NCBI GenBank assembly: GCA_022266195.1
Contig: WHVY01000001.1
Coordinates: 1,426,001-1,490,000 of the forward strand
Source of the DNA: Tetranychus cinnabarinus
Taxonomy: Eukaryota; Arthropoda; Arachnida; Trombidiformes; Tetranychidae
Length of the DNA: 64,000 nucleotides
Direction of reading: 5' to 3'
In this document: positions 14,513 through 26,217 of the stretch, piece by piece
Layout: each line of letters begins with the position of its first letter
How positions within the stretch are numbered: the first letter of the stretch is position 1
Position numbers and translations under genes: made by a program
Notes under the pieces: model-generated
What the model was told of the DNA's origin: nothing
Seen by the model: the letters and a program-made list of their open reading frames with translations, nothing else
Databases searched by the model: none

Positions 14513-15617
14513 TTTGATATTTTGTTTCCATCTAGTGTTTCTTCATAGTCTATCACCTTCCATTGATTCCTTCTTTTGTTTCCCATTGAATTGGTAAACA
14601 GCTTAAACACGCTTCAATCGTTTTTCCCGTTACTCTTCATCATCATCTTTCTCCTCGTTTTCCTCATCATCCTCATCACTAGTCTCTCTCCTCTTTCGCT
14701 GCTCTTTTTGTATTATTAACAAATATTACTCAAGTAGATAATCATTGATGGTAAAGAACCAGTAACCAGCTTTTTTTATTACAACAGTATTTTGTGATTT
14801 TAATGGATATAAAAATGAATCACTCTTTGGTGAGCCACAGGTAGTTAAATGATAATGATGAAGGAAAAAGATGCAGACTATTCATCAGAAACCATCTGAA
14901 CCATTTGCATGATTCACATCATCTATAAACGTCCCTAAGTATTGTAGAATGAAACAAAATGACAATATCAAAGAGCTACCACAAAAGCTATATGCTTTGA
15001 CCAAGTTCAATTACCAAGACAAGTCTTGAAATTTGTTTTGTCATCTACTGATTTACCCCTTTGGTACAATATCTTGCTCAATCTGACTAGTTGGTTCAAC
15101 TATTAGCATCAATTTTAATTCAATTTACATGGAAAACAAAGATTGCCATCTAAATTTTATTAAGATTAATGTTGAACACAATCAACCACGATGAGCAATA
15201 AATTATTCAAAACAGTTAATCAATGTTAACCTACACTTAGATGGTAATTTAAATCAATTACAATGAAGAAAAACAAAGAGAGCGAGAAAGAGAGCTGATT
15301 AATGATTTTAATCACTAATTTAAAGTTTTTTTCCTCTCTCTACCTTACAGGTGCAAATAAATGGGAAAAGATTGGTATCAAGGAAAACCTGACTGTTAAC
15401 CACATCCAAGTAAATTGAAACATGGCTTTTAACAAGGTTGATCAGAACGATTTGAATGCCTATGGTTATCATCTGATATAATGTGAAACACGCACCTCAA
15501 CTATCAATATCATCTTGTTTGATGATGATGGAAATGATGGTGATGAGTGAATGATTAGTTTGTATCTCAAGCTAAGAAAGACGAGAAGATGGAAAACAAA
15601 TATAGTCTCTTTCATGG

Positions 15618-15665
15618 TGGTCTTCTTTCTTCATCCTCATCCTCATCATCATTATCATCATCTTT
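15618..15665. repeat. TCATCC/TCATCA simple repeat
   Basis: Short run of ATCCTC and ATCATC units. Confidence 0.65.
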
Positions 15666-16071
15666 TCTTGTAAGATTAAGGAAGATGAAAGATGACGAGA
15701 GTTGGGTGAGTGAAAGGAGCGATCAAGTTTCTCGGTCCCTCAATTGGTGGTCTCAAGTTATCTTAAGGGCAAAGCGATATCCACTTTGTTTGCTGCCATC
15801 AAAAATGCTATCAAGTCCAGCAAGGTTAAAGATCATAAAGGTTGCTGTTTAATAAATTATTGGTATAAATAGTGACTATTTAAAGTAATCATTTATGCTA
15901 ATTCATAATATTATTGAATAATAACTCTTTCAACTTTCTTTCAAAGTTAATCAAATTTCAAAGCCAACTTACAATCATTTGCTTTGTTTCCTCATTTTTC
16001 AATCAATGTCTGTGGTTAAGGAGCTTCTTTCATTGCATTCCTCATCACGACCCATTCACGCAGTTGGATAT

Positions 16072-17141
16072 TGTTGGTTATGATGGTGAATTCAATAAGG
16101 TTAAGATGAATCAAATAAAACAAAACACACGATCAATATTCAGACCAAAACAGACATGAAGTCAAGATATTCAATTTAAACAAGTTTATTCAAAATTGTT
16201 AAAGATGATGAAGAAGCAATTGACAATTCAACTAAAAGTAAATTAACACCAAGAGGACAATACAGTAATGATACAAAAACTAGTTAAGTTGAAATGGTCT
16301 CAACATAAGACAAAAAATACACCATAAGTGTTAAGGTGACATTTCAGGTATTTATAGTAGGGCAGGTAAGACAGCCCTTTTGAGTCCTCGGTGAGTAAGA
16401 GTTTGTTTGACGGTTAAGATGGACAAGTGGAAGAAAACCAAGGAATGTGAGTTCCTCTAGGGATTTGTGTTTGTTTGTAGCAAGAGGTTGAAAATAGCTT
16501 AAGCAAGTAAAAATGGTCAAGTTGAAGGGTCAAAATAGCTTCTAGGTTTAAGGGGTGAAATTAGGTGTTGTAGTTAGTTAGAGTAGGTGAATAGTAAATG
16601 ATTAAAGAAAGAATCAAGTTATTAGGTTGAATGGTTGAGGTACAGTGGACACTTTCCCTGGGACTTTTGAGGGTTCATAGTTCATGGAGAAACTGAGGTT
16701 TTCTCATGAACTATGAGTTGTACAGGTAAACAAATGTTACCACCAGATTTGTCTCAACGAGAGGAAGCTAACGATATGTAGAAATATCGAGGAATATCAG
16801 AGGTTCCTGATTCAGTAGCTTCATGTGGTGAAATGTATGGGAAAAGGTCAAAATAAGGGTTTTTCATAGTTATCACTGAAATGACTTATCAGGTCAAAAC
16901 TAATTATTAATCATTAAGTTCATGATGATGAACTATGAGTGAATTAAGTGTTGAATGTTAGTCAGAGTCATTATTGGTGAAGATGGAAGATGAAACGAGA
17001 AAAAGGGAAAAAAGTCAAAAATTGAAATGAATTTAGATTGAAGGTAAATCATGACTAATATGTCATATTGAGCATTTAAATAAAGAGAAAGGTTAGTTTA
17101 AGTTGTGATAAATCAAGTAAAGTTGATATTTTCAACCAACA
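16072..17141 (-). repeat. 3' LTR of the copia element
   Basis: 1,070 bp, bounded by TGTTGG and CCAACA; appears identical to the other LTR at an offset of 5,409 bp. It contains a strong imperfect hairpin at about 16676-16716 (arms CATAGTTCATG and CATGAACTATG) that recurs in the other LTR. As the element runs minus, this is its downstream LTR. Confidence 0.96.
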
Positions 17142-17142
17142 G

Positions 17143-17152
17143 CCTCCCTTGC
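17143..17152 (-). other. Polypurine tract of the copia element
   Basis: Directly inside the 3' LTR, the minus strand reads AAGGGAGGC before TGTTGG. This short purine run is where plus-strand DNA synthesis would be primed. It sits between the gag-pol stop and the LTR, as the family requires. Confidence 0.75.
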
Positions 17153-17167
17153 TATGAACAAACACAA

Positions 17168-20100
17168 TTAACTGATGTTGAGCAAATTGATACATTTGCT
17201 TAAATTTGCTGGTGTTAACGATTTAGTTAGCATATCGGCTGGTTGTTTAGTTGTTGGAATGTATTCAATTCTTATTTTACCATTTTCTTGATGATCTCGA
17301 ATGAAATGAAATCGCATATCAATATGCTTGGTTAGTTTCGGTAGGCAGCTATTTTTCGATAAAAGGATCGCTCCTTGATTGTCGCTGTAAATGGTGATTG
17401 GAGTGGTCAAATTGACATGTAATTCAGTTAGTAACTGAATGTACCACAAAACATCTTTGGTGCATTCACTAATCGAAACGTATTCAGCTTCAGTAGTCGA
17501 CAAAGCGACACTTTTCTGAAGTCTCGAAGCCCAAGAAACTGGTGAATCTCCAAGTGTTACGGTAAAACCATTTGTTGACTTCCTTTTGACGAGATCACCA
17601 CCAAAGTCAGCATCACAATAACCATTTAATTGAAGATCAGGATTGGGATAATTGTAAATGATGCCATGATCAATTGTACCTTTAAGGTACCGGAAGATTT
17701 TCTTGATTGCTCCCCAATGAATGTCATTATAACATGAATTGAATTGACTGGCTTTGTTGACCTGGAAGGTAATGTCAGGACGAGAGATGATGGACAGGTA
17801 CAATAAAGCACCAACAGCTTCTTGGTAAGGAATTGATGCATCAGGAGCATCATTAGTTGCGATCAGTTTCAAGTTGGGATCGCCAGGAGAACCAATTGGT
17901 TTACAATTTTCCATGTGAAATCGTTTCAGCAATGATTTAATGTAAGCTGATTGCTTGATTTTGATAGATGAACGATCTGGACTCTGGATAATCTCCATAC
18001 CTACAAAAACTTGAGGAGATTGAAACTTCATATCGAAAGCTTTTGACAAAGAATTAGTTAATTTTTCAAGTTCATTTTTGTTAGTACTAATAACCAGTCC
18101 GTCATCAACATAAATGACACAAATAGTTAGGAAATTTTGATTGTTAACAAAAATACATTGATCAGCTTTGCACTGAGTAAATTTATGGTTCGTAAAGAAC
18201 TCAACAATTTTTGCATTCCACTGACGTGGAGCTTGTTTCAGGCCATACAAGCCTTTCTTTAATTTAAACACTTTACCACTTTTATCGTCAAACCCAACTG
18301 GTTGCTGCATATAAATTTCCTCGTAGAGATCGCCATAAAGAAATGCAGTTTTAACGTCGAACTGTAATAAATACATTTTGTTAGCAGCAGCAATTGAAAG
18401 TATTGCTCGTATCGAGTCATAACGAGCAACTGGACTGTAAGTCTCAAAATAGTCGACTCCATATTTTTGAGAGTAGCCTTTAGCTACCAATCTAGCTTTA
18501 AATCTCTCAATGGTTCCATCACTTTTTCGTTTAATTCGGTAAACCCATCGACATGAAATTACTCGTTTACCTTTTGGAAGTTCAACTAAATCATAAACAT
18601 TGTTGTCATTTAAAGATTTCATTTCATCTTTCATTGCTTCCAACCAATTAACTGAATCTGCTGAACTCATCGCTTCATCATAACTTAATGGTTCTAATAT
18701 GTTATCAGAAATAGAAGCAAGACACATGTTAACGAATGAATTTCCTTTCAGATTTAGATTGGTTACTTCGTCCTCATCAAGTGGGTCATAAATGATAGTC
18801 TCATCACTATCAGAGTCATTATCATCTTCATTTTCACCTTCATCATTTACTCCACATAATTTTCTTAAGTTAACAACTTCATCATTGTTAACACTATCAA
18901 TTGTAACTTCGCCATTGTCATCATTTTCAGAAAATTTCACATTACAGGTTACACTAATTTTGTTTGAAAATGGATCGTAAACACGATAGTTTTTTGTTGA
19001 TTCGGTATAACCGATGAAGATACATTTCTTGGACTTTGCGTCCCACTTCTTTCTTTGTTGATCAGGTATTTTAACGTAAACAACACAACCAAAAACGCGA
19101 AGATGGTCATAACAAGGTTTTTTATTGTACCAAAGCTCATATGGTGTTATACCTTTATGTTTTTTGTTGATTACTAAATTCATCACATAGACAGCAGTGT
19201 TCATGGCTTCGGCCCACAGTTTTTTAGGTAATTTACTCGCGAACAACATTGAGCGAGCTAATTCAGCAATTGATCGATTCTCTCTTTCAATCAGTCCATT
19301 CTGTTGAGGAGTGTATGGACAACTCAACTCGTGAGTAATCACATTGTTTTTCAAAATTGTTTCAACTTTACAATTAACAAACTCTAGTCCATTATCGGAC
19401 CTCATTATTTTTACCTTTGAACCGGTAACCTTTTCTGTTTCTTTAATGTGTTCATCAATTTTAGTAAAAGTATCAGATTTGTGAGTAATAAAGTAAATTG
19501 ATCGAAAAGAACTGAACTCATCTTTTATAACTAAAGCATAATTTGAACCTCTAATTGATGAAACCTCCATTGGACCAACAAGATCACAATGAAAAGCTTC
19601 ACCAACCTTCATTTCTCTAGGTACAGCAGTCTTGAATGACTTCGAACACATTTTTCCCTTCATACATCCATCACAAACAAATTTATTAGGGTCACAATCA
19701 ATCTTAATTTTAGGTAACAATCCTTCTTTGGACATTTCAATTATTTTATGGACGTTTACATGTGCAAGTCTTTTATGCCACTCACTAAGTGAAGTATCTT
19801 TAACAACTAAAGCAAAATTATTTTCATCTTTTCTTGTCTTCAAATTTAAAACAAAAGAATTACCAACTGGTTTACAAGTCATCAATACTTTACCAGTTTT
19901 ACTATCAGAAATTTCAGTTCCTTCTAATGAAGAGAATAATTTAAAACCTTTTTTCATTGCTTGCATCCATGAAAACAGGTTAAACTTACCAAGTCGAGGA
20001 GTAAATAACACATTTTCAAGCTTACAATTATTCCACTTTTTACCATCAAAGCATTTAGCTAATACAGTACCTTTAGCTATTCCAGTAATTTTATTCCCAT

Positions 20101-21337
20101 CTCCAATCGTCAAAGGTATTGGTTCTTCTAATTCAACAAATTCAGTAAAACTATTGATGTCACTTGTACAGTGATAGGAACAACCTGAATCCCAATACCA
20201 AACTAACTCATTTGATCTATTTTCATGAGCTGTATAAGCGATATCATGTTCATGACTCATTTCATTTTCATTGTTATTCAAAGCTAAATTAGCTTGTTGT
20301 TCGGTATTTCTGTTTTGATAATTATTTCTATTGGAAGGTAAGTTAACATTGTTTTGGCGTTGGAAGTTTCTGTTACCTCTGAAGTTATTGTTGCTATAAT
20401 TTGAGTAATTTTGTCGATTAAAATTGCTGTTACTACTGAGATTATTGTTACTTCTATTCTGACTGTTGAATCGATTTGAATTATGTTTGAAGTTACTTGA
20501 TTGAGCATTCCAATTGTTTCTGTTATTGTTATTTATGTTATTTCTAAATAAATTATTGTTATTGTTGCTGTTTGCTCTTCTTCTACAATCATTCTTCAGA
20601 TGTCCTTTAAGACCACAATTGAAACAAAATTTATCTTTCACATTATAATGAATTTTATTCGCAGGTTTAACTAACAAGGCTTCACCTTTCTTACTTGGGT
20701 TACCTTCATTTAAACGTTTCTCTGTTCGCAAGAGATTAGCTTTCAACTGAGCTAGAGTAATTGAATCACCTGTATCTATTCTCATTTCAATATTTTGTCT
20801 AAAATTTTCATAAACAATTGGTAAATCATCCAAAACTTTCATCACAAGATTTTCTTCATCAACATCAATTTTACGATCTTTATTTAACTTAATAGCAGTC
20901 TCAAGTTCGGAGAAATAACTAGCAACTGTGTGAGCCGAAGTGAACTTTACTTCAACTATTTTTCTTTTGACACTAAATGAGCTTTGTTTAGTTCGCTCTT
21001 CTCGAAAATTAATTATATTGGTAAACATTTCATGAGCAGTGGTAGCATTAATAAATAAACTTGTTAGACTTACATCTTCGGAATCAATACTAAGCATTAT
21101 TAGTTGTTGAGCAGTGGAATCCTTGACATCCCATTCATTGATTTCGGTGTTTCTTCTGGTGATGTCACGTTGAGTTAGAGTGAGAATCTCATCAGCATTA
21201 TATTCAGATGGACGTGATGATGAACCGTCGAGGACTTGAAGTATTCCTTTGGATTTACAGATGGTTTCGATGGATCTTTTCCAAACATAATAATTCGTCT
21301 TGGTCAATTTAATAACTTGGATATCGTTGGTAATCAT
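17168..21337 (-). CDS. Copia gag-pol polyprotein, 1,389 aa, intact
   Basis: Single open frame with no stop or frameshift, from the ATG at 21337. Domains in order: copia-type gag (1-230); CCHC zinc knuckle CFNCGLKGHLKNDC at about 238-251; an Asn-rich linker (255-345); aspartic protease with WDSG at 382-385; GAG-pre-integrase histidine/cysteine region (about 520-560, ending CDGCMKGK); integrase core with catalytic D585, D648 and E684, a D,D(35)E spacing; reverse transcriptase with YVDD at about 1076-1079; and RNase H with DADFGG and a TTEAEYVS block near the C-terminus. Protease-integrase-RT-RNase H is the Ty1/copia order, not Ty3/gypsy. All catalytic motifs checked are present. Expression would come from the LTR at 21481-22550. 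Confidence 0.97.
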   Translation of the reverse strand: MITNDIQVIKLTKTNYYVWKRSIETICKSKGILQVLDGSSSRPSEYNADEILTLTQRDITRRNTEINEWDVKDSTAQQLIMLSIDSEDVSLTSLFINATTAHEMFTNIINFREERTKQSSFSVKRKIVEVKFTSAHTVASYFSELETAIKLNKDRKIDVDEENLVMKVLDDLPIVYENFRQNIEMRIDTGDSITLAQLKANLLRTEKRLNEGNPSKKGEALLVKPANKIHYNVKDKFCFNCGLKGHLKNDCRRRANSNNNNNLFRNNINNNNRNNWNAQSSNFKHNSNRFNSQNRSNNNLSSNSNFNRQNYSNYSNNNFRGNRNFQRQNNVNLPSNRNNYQNRNTEQQANLALNNNENEMSHEHDIAYTAHENRSNELVWYWDSGCSYHCTSDINSFTEFVELEEPIPLTIGDGNKITGIAKGTVLAKCFDGKKWNNCKLENVLFTPRLGKFNLFSWMQAMKKGFKLFSSLEGTEISDSKTGKVLMTCKPVGNSFVLNLKTRKDENNFALVVKDTSLSEWHKRLAHVNVHKIIEMSKEGLLPKIKIDCDPNKFVCDGCMKGKMCSKSFKTAVPREMKVGEAFHCDLVGPMEVSSIRGSNYALVIKDEFSSFRSIYFITHKSDTFTKIDEHIKETEKVTGSKVKIMRSDNGLEFVNCKVETILKNNVITHELSCPYTPQQNGLIERENRSIAELARSMLFASKLPKKLWAEAMNTAVYVMNLVINKKHKGITPYELWYNKKPCYDHLRVFGCVVYVKIPDQQRKKWDAKSKKCIFIGYTESTKNYRVYDPFSNKISVTCNVKFSENDDNGEVTIDSVNNDEVVNLRKLCGVNDEGENEDDNDSDSDETIIYDPLDEDEVTNLNLKGNSFVNMCLASISDNILEPLSYDEAMSSADSVNWLEAMKDEMKSLNDNNVYDLVELPKGKRVISCRWVYRIKRKSDGTIERFKARLVAKGYSQKYGVDYFETYSPVARYDSIRAILSIAAANKMYLLQFDVKTAFLYGDLYEEIYMQQPVGFDDKSGKVFKLKKGLYGLKQAPRQWNAKIVEFFTNHKFTQCKADQCIFVNNQNFLTICVIYVDDGLVISTNKNELEKLTNSLSKAFDMKFQSPQVFVGMEIIQSPDRSSIKIKQSAYIKSLLKRFHMENCKPIGSPGDPNLKLIATNDAPDASIPYQEAVGALLYLSIISRPDITFQVNKASQFNSCYNDIHWGAIKKIFRYLKGTIDHGIIYNYPNPDLQLNGYCDADFGGDLVKRKSTNGFTVTLGDSPVSWASRLQKSVALSTTEAEYVSISECTKDVLWYIQLLTELHVNLTTPITIYSDNQGAILLSKNSCLPKLTKHIDMRFHFIRDHQENGKIRIEYIPTTKQPADMLTKSLTPANLSKCINLLNIS

Positions 21338-21466
21338 GATGGTGTTGTCAGTGGTGATTATTCAAAAAGATGATGTTTAACTAGTAGATACAATAGCCAA
21401 TATTCAGGCTCGAAGATTTAGTAACAAATACTAATGACAAAACAAACACAAGTCAGCAAAGCGTGA

Positions 21467-21480
21467 CTGGGCCCATAACC
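21467..21480 (-). other. Primer-binding site matching initiator tRNA-Met anticodon arm
   Basis: The plus strand reads CTGGGCCCATAACC, identical over 14 nt to the anticodon stem and loop (anticodon CAU) of eukaryotic initiator tRNA-Met. On the element's own strand it abuts the 5' LTR. Priming by an internal tRNA-Met half rather than the tRNA 3' end is a known habit of Drosophila copia; its use here is inferred from the match. Confidence 0.85.
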
Positions 21481-22550
21481 TGTTGGTTATGATGGTGAAT
21501 TCAATAAGGTTAAGATGAATCAAATAAAACAAAACACACGATCAATATTCAGACCAAAACAGACATGAAGTCAAGATATTCAATTTAAACAAGTTTATTC
21601 AAAATTGTTAAAGATGATGAAGAAGCAATTGACAATTCAACTAAAAGTAAATTAACACCAAGAGGACAATACAGTAATGATACAAAAACTAGTTAAGTTG
21701 AAATGGTCTCAACATAAGACAAAAAATACACCATAAGTGTTAAGGTGACATTTCAGGTATTTATAGTAGGGCAGGTAAGACAGCCCTTTTGAGTCCTCGG
21801 TGAGTAAGAGTTTGTTTGACGGTTAAGATGGACAAGTGGAAGAAAACCAAGGAATGTGAGTTCCTCTAGGGATTTGTGTTTGTTTGTAGCAAGAGGTTGA
21901 AAATAGCTTAAGCAAGTAAAAATGGTCAAGTTGAAGGGTCAAAATAGCTTCTAGGTTTAAGGGGTGAAATTAGGTGTTGTAGTTAGTTAGAGTAGGTGAA
22001 TAGTAAATGATTAAAGAAAGAATCAAGTTATTAGGTTGAATGGTTGAGGTACAGTGGACACTTTCCCTGGGACTTTTGAGGGTTCATAGTTCATGGAGAA
22101 ACTGAGGTTTTCTCATGAACTATGAGTTGTACAGGTAAACAAATGTTACCACCAGATTTGTCTCAACGAGAGGAAGCTAACGATATGTAGAAATATCGAG
22201 GAATATCAGAGGTTCCTGATTCAGTAGCTTCATGTGGTGAAATGTATGGGAAAAGGTCAAAATAAGGGTTTTTCATAGTTATCACTGAAATGACTTATCA
22301 GGTCAAAACTAATTATTAATCATTAAGTTCATGATGATGAACTATGAGTGAATTAAGTGTTGAATGTTAGTCAGAGTCATTATTGGTGAAGATGGAAGAT
22401 GAAACGAGAAAAAGGGAAAAAAGTCAAAAATTGAAATGAATTTAGATTGAAGGTAAATCATGACTAATATGTCATATTGAGCATTTAAATAAAGAGAAAG
22501 GTTAGTTTAAGTTGTGATAAATCAAGTAAAGTTGATATTTTCAACCAACA
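21481..22550 (-). repeat. 5' LTR of the copia element
   Basis: 1,070-bp direct copy of the LTR at 16072-17141, with the same TGTTGG/CCAACA ends. As the element lies on the minus strand, this LTR would carry the promoter for gag-pol. Promoter elements were not resolved. Confidence 0.96.
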
Positions 22551-22555
22551 GATAT

Positions 22556-25423
22556 CAACATGTTACTAATAATTAATTAAATACGGAAATTTGTTTCATC
22601 AACATCACCAGCAATCCATCATATTTAAATTAGTCTCTTCAACAGATTAATCTCTCCATTTTTCATCGCAAACTAATTGCAATTTCATTGTATTATCATG
22701 ATCAACTTGTAGCTATTAATGTAACCTTTTGAGATGAAGAGTGCGTAAATGTTACAACAAATTGTACCTTTAAATGATAAGTTAATTGAATAGTTACATG
22801 GTTAAAGAGCCGCAACTCAATTTGATAAGAACGATCAAGTGTCTGAATTGAAATGTAATTGCTAAGCCATACACTGATGGTAATGATTAATTAATTTGAC
22901 ACAAAAAAATTCAATCTTTACAAGGTTAACCGAAAAAATGAATAAGATTGTCTATTGATTTTGTATCAGTTGATGAATCTTGATCTCCACAAGAAGGCAA
23001 CTTAATCTGTTTAATAGCAATAATGACAATTTACAATTTAATGACATTGAAATATTTAAAGCTTACCAGGTATGATTTAAATTGTTGATAATTTACGATA
23101 AAAATCAATCCTAATAACCAAAGATATTCAGTAAACTTGATTCCTATGTAATAATGGCGATGACACAAAGTAAGCAGTGATAAGTACTTTAACGAAAAGA
23201 TTAATGGTTAAGTAATAATAATGAAATAAAATTGAAATTGATGTGCCTCTTGATTTAAAAAAATACAGATTGATAGAATAAAAATTATGCTTGAGATTAT
23301 CTTCTTCATCTTATACACTTTCATCATGAGAATGCTCATCATCATGAAAGTGCATGCGAAATGTTTAAGTCAGATAAATAAATTGCCGGATTTAAGTGAA
23401 TGATTTGTTTGTCACAATCATTTGATATGAGTCTTCGTCATGGCTTAAGGTATCACTTGAAGAGGAAGAAAAAAAAGGTATTTTCTTGAAGATTGAGAGG
23501 AAAAGTTATTTTCATGCCTTTTCAGTTTACATCTTCTTGTTGACGGTAGAGAAGAAATAGGTCCTTTCTTTGCTTAACCATAATCATCATGATTATCATC
23601 GTCTTCAACATGATCAATTTCAAATGATCCTTTCAACTGCAAATAAAACTGTGATTTGTCTCCAAACTCCTTTAATAAGATAAAATGCATTTCTGTCCGT
23701 TGTAGACGTTACTTAGCGCTACCTCATTTCCCTATCCAACAAAAGGACAATAGCGATGTAAATGGTGATAAATGTAATTATTTGAGCTTAAAAACTGGTT
23801 TATCGGCTGATCCTGAAAGAGTAAAAAAAACAAAATTATCTTCAATATCAAAATATGAAAATAGACTCTTTGTGTACTTACTCTAATGTGTAAAATGACA
23901 TTAGTGTTGAACCAGTCAGGAAAAATATTATTAGATCATCATATTGAAATGTCAAGATATTAAAAAAACAGATGATGAGTTTTTTTAATGATTATCCGAC
24001 AAACAAGATAATATAATATGAAAAGGACAAGTCCATAAAAATTATCATCATTTGGATCAAAGCTGGTTCAACTTGAAGTTTGGTGAAGCGAGAAGATGGC
24101 CAAAAAATTGGAAATGGATGAAGATTTGATCTTTATACGGTTGACACTAACGATTTCAAGTGACATGGCCTAAGGGAAATTTTGACAGACACCAGGGAGG
24201 ATGAAAAGATGAAGAAGAGAGAGAAAGAGAAAGGAACAATTTGGTATAAAGTGATGTTGATTTGATGTAGAGATGAAGACATGAAAATGGAAGACGAAAC
24301 TCGAAAAGATAATGATGATAATCAGGAAAAAAACATTTTACACTGTTGTAAACAGATTTATGAAGATGTAATCATGTTAAAATTATGTTTATTGAATTAG
24401 CGATTCAATTACATGAGAAAATGAATTAAACAAAGTAACAAAACACAATTGAAATCACTCTTGAAAATTTTTAATCTAAAGCTGTTATCAGCTGTAAATA
24501 AGCTTTTATGTTTTTGGCTCGCTTTTTGAAAATTAAATTGATTGATTGTCATAGGAAACAACAGTAATTACAACAATCAAGTATCGCTAGTTTTAGTTGA
24601 AAGTAGATATTAATAGAAAATTAAAACTTAATTTAGATTGAAAACAGCAGTAATTAGAATTGAATTGAAGCATTTCAAGTTAAACTAACCCTGCAAGAGA
24701 GGACAAAACAATAAGGAGAAGAAGTAAAACTATCCAAAAGTGTATTCTTGTTGATTGTTAGCATGGATCAATAGGTTTAATTAAGAGTCATTTATCTCCT
24801 CATTTATGTATTAATTTAATGTTGATTCTGTTGATTCATTAAAACGGCCGAACAAAAGGTATTCTGAAAAGTCACTTTTCCATAATATTGATATTGAATA
24901 CAAGAAACATTACGGATTTGATGGACAACAATAAGAGACTATTTTGAGAAAAATGGATAATCTGGTTGAAATGATAATGATAATATAAAGAAATGAAAGG
25001 AAAAATCATGTGAATGTAAATACTGGATGAGCTGAACAATAACGAAAAGGTGAAAACAAAAAAAGAGTGAAAATTAGATGAAAGTAGGTTTTCTTAACGG
25101 TTTAGTCTCCATATTGATATAAATCATCGCCTTGGAACCGAGTACAATCCATATTGGAATGGAAAATTGTATCATGGTGCTTTAATAGAAAAGTAAACAA
25201 TTTAATGATGAACAATCGGAATCCGTACACACAATTTCGAGTATAAAATGGTAATGTTGGACCATCAAGAGTATTCACTTTTCAAGTGTACGTTGTTATT
25301 AAAAGGTTATCAACGTGTTACATCATCACCACCAGCCAATACACCAATAAATTAGTAAATTTAGTGTATTTTGTTTATTTTTTGACTTTACTGTGCCACT
25401 GGATTCACCTAAAATAAGTGATA
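22556..25423. other. Intergenic DNA, no gene seen
   Basis: AT-rich DNA between the copia element and the M/C array. A 76-codon open frame near 23656 lacks conserved features and flanking splice sites and is not called. Just before M1, at about 25370-25412, lies a short relic matching the last codons of C exon 3, so the cassette array starts here. Confidence 0.5.
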
Positions 25424-26037
25424 ATGATTTCTGGTAATTTTCAAAGCTTAGGTAAGAGTAAAGCTTAAACGCGTTCATTTAAGAGTTACTTTCAATGTAA
25501 ATTGTTCATTTCACCCTCGTTTTCACAGGACATTGTCTTTTTGTTTTCATCTGTTTGTGGTCAAGTTTTACTAATTGTCGGGTTAATGCTGATGGAGTTA
25601 AACCAGCCGCTGCCAATTTAACGGCCAGCAATGTACCTTATCCTTATTATAATTATGATCGTGATCCTCGCCAATGGTTCAGTTCTGGTTATGGTACATA
25701 TGGAACCACTTTTGCTCCTTTCAATGGTGGCATCGAAACATTGGTTGTTGGTTTTATGATATCTTTAGCCATTGGTTTCATTGGATTACCTTTGATGATT
25801 CTTCTTTACTCCATGTTTTTGGGTAACACTGGTGGTGGATTCAATCTGGCTCCACCAGCAACCACAACTACAATCAATGGACGGAAGAGACGAGAAGCCA
25901 GTGTTATTGAAGCCTTGTTGCCTCAACTTGATTCAATTTCAAATGAAAAGCTTATTGACATTTTTAAAAAATTAACCGCTCAGCCTGAACAAATGAACTA
26001 CTTGATGAGGTTCTTTAAGAACAAGAAAACTCAGTGA
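25424..26037 (+). CDS. M1: intact small secretory-pathway membrane protein, 178 aa
   Basis: Two exons, 25424-25451 and 25529-26037 (537 nt), joined across a 77-bp intron (GTAAGA...CACAG). The ATG at 25424 puts a signal peptide in frame across the splice (hydrophobic core CLFVFICLW at about 12-20). Next come a Tyr/Pro/Asn-rich ectodomain (about 30-75), one strong membrane segment (about 82-108) and a polar tail with GRKRR at about 128-132 and a possible amphipathic helix. Predicted type I topology leaves RKRR on the cytoplasmic side as a stop-transfer signal; a processing site is the alternative if topology is reversed. A poly(A) signal lies at 26212-26217. This is the only M copy here with start, splice sites and frame all intact. 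I do not recognise the family and assign no function. Confidence 0.75.
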
Positions 26038-26211
26038 TCATCTTTTATGTTTTGAATTGCATTAGTCAGCATTGCATATAATCAACACTCAAAAGGTTCA
26101 ATGGATTGGAAATTATCTGACTCCATTTGAAAAGTTTATATTTTTGTGAAAAAACGAGCTTTAAAATGACAAATGTGCGTTGAGATAATTTTTGTTTAAA
26201 ACAGTCATCTC

Positions 26212-26217
26212 AATAAA
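26212..26217 (+). terminator. Poly(A) signal of M1
   Basis: AATAAA in CTCAATAAACTTTTGG about 175 bp after the M1 stop. The same string is kept in the 3' flank of several other M copies. Confidence 0.6.

Larger units (their letters stand above)
9268..16066. other. Long intergenic stretch, no gene seen
   Basis: About 6.8 kb downstream of mab-21 with no exon I can support. Open frames of 60-106 codons here lie in simple-repeat or low-complexity DNA, for example a TCATCATCATC tract at about 14440-14512 and another at about 15618-15665. No tRNA-like B box or other RNA gene was recognised. Regulatory DNA of mab-21 could be present, but nothing in the sequence pins it down. Confidence 0.5.
16067..22555 (-). 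mobile_element. Complete Ty1/copia LTR retrotransposon with target duplication
   Basis: Full-length element on the minus strand. Two direct LTRs (16072-17141 and 21481-22550) begin TGTTGG and end CCAACA, so they carry a 6-bp terminal inverted repeat. The 5-bp duplication GATAT flanks both sides (16067-16071 and 22551-22555). Between the LTRs are a primer-binding site, one uninterrupted gag-pol frame and a polypurine tract in the order expected for Ty1/copia. The LTRs are equal in length and I found no difference between them in the blocks compared, so the insertion is very recent and the element may still be mobile. Confidence 0.97.

Noticed and set aside
19632..20174. 180-codon frame on plus
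   Set aside because: Antisense shadow of the copia gag-pol frame.
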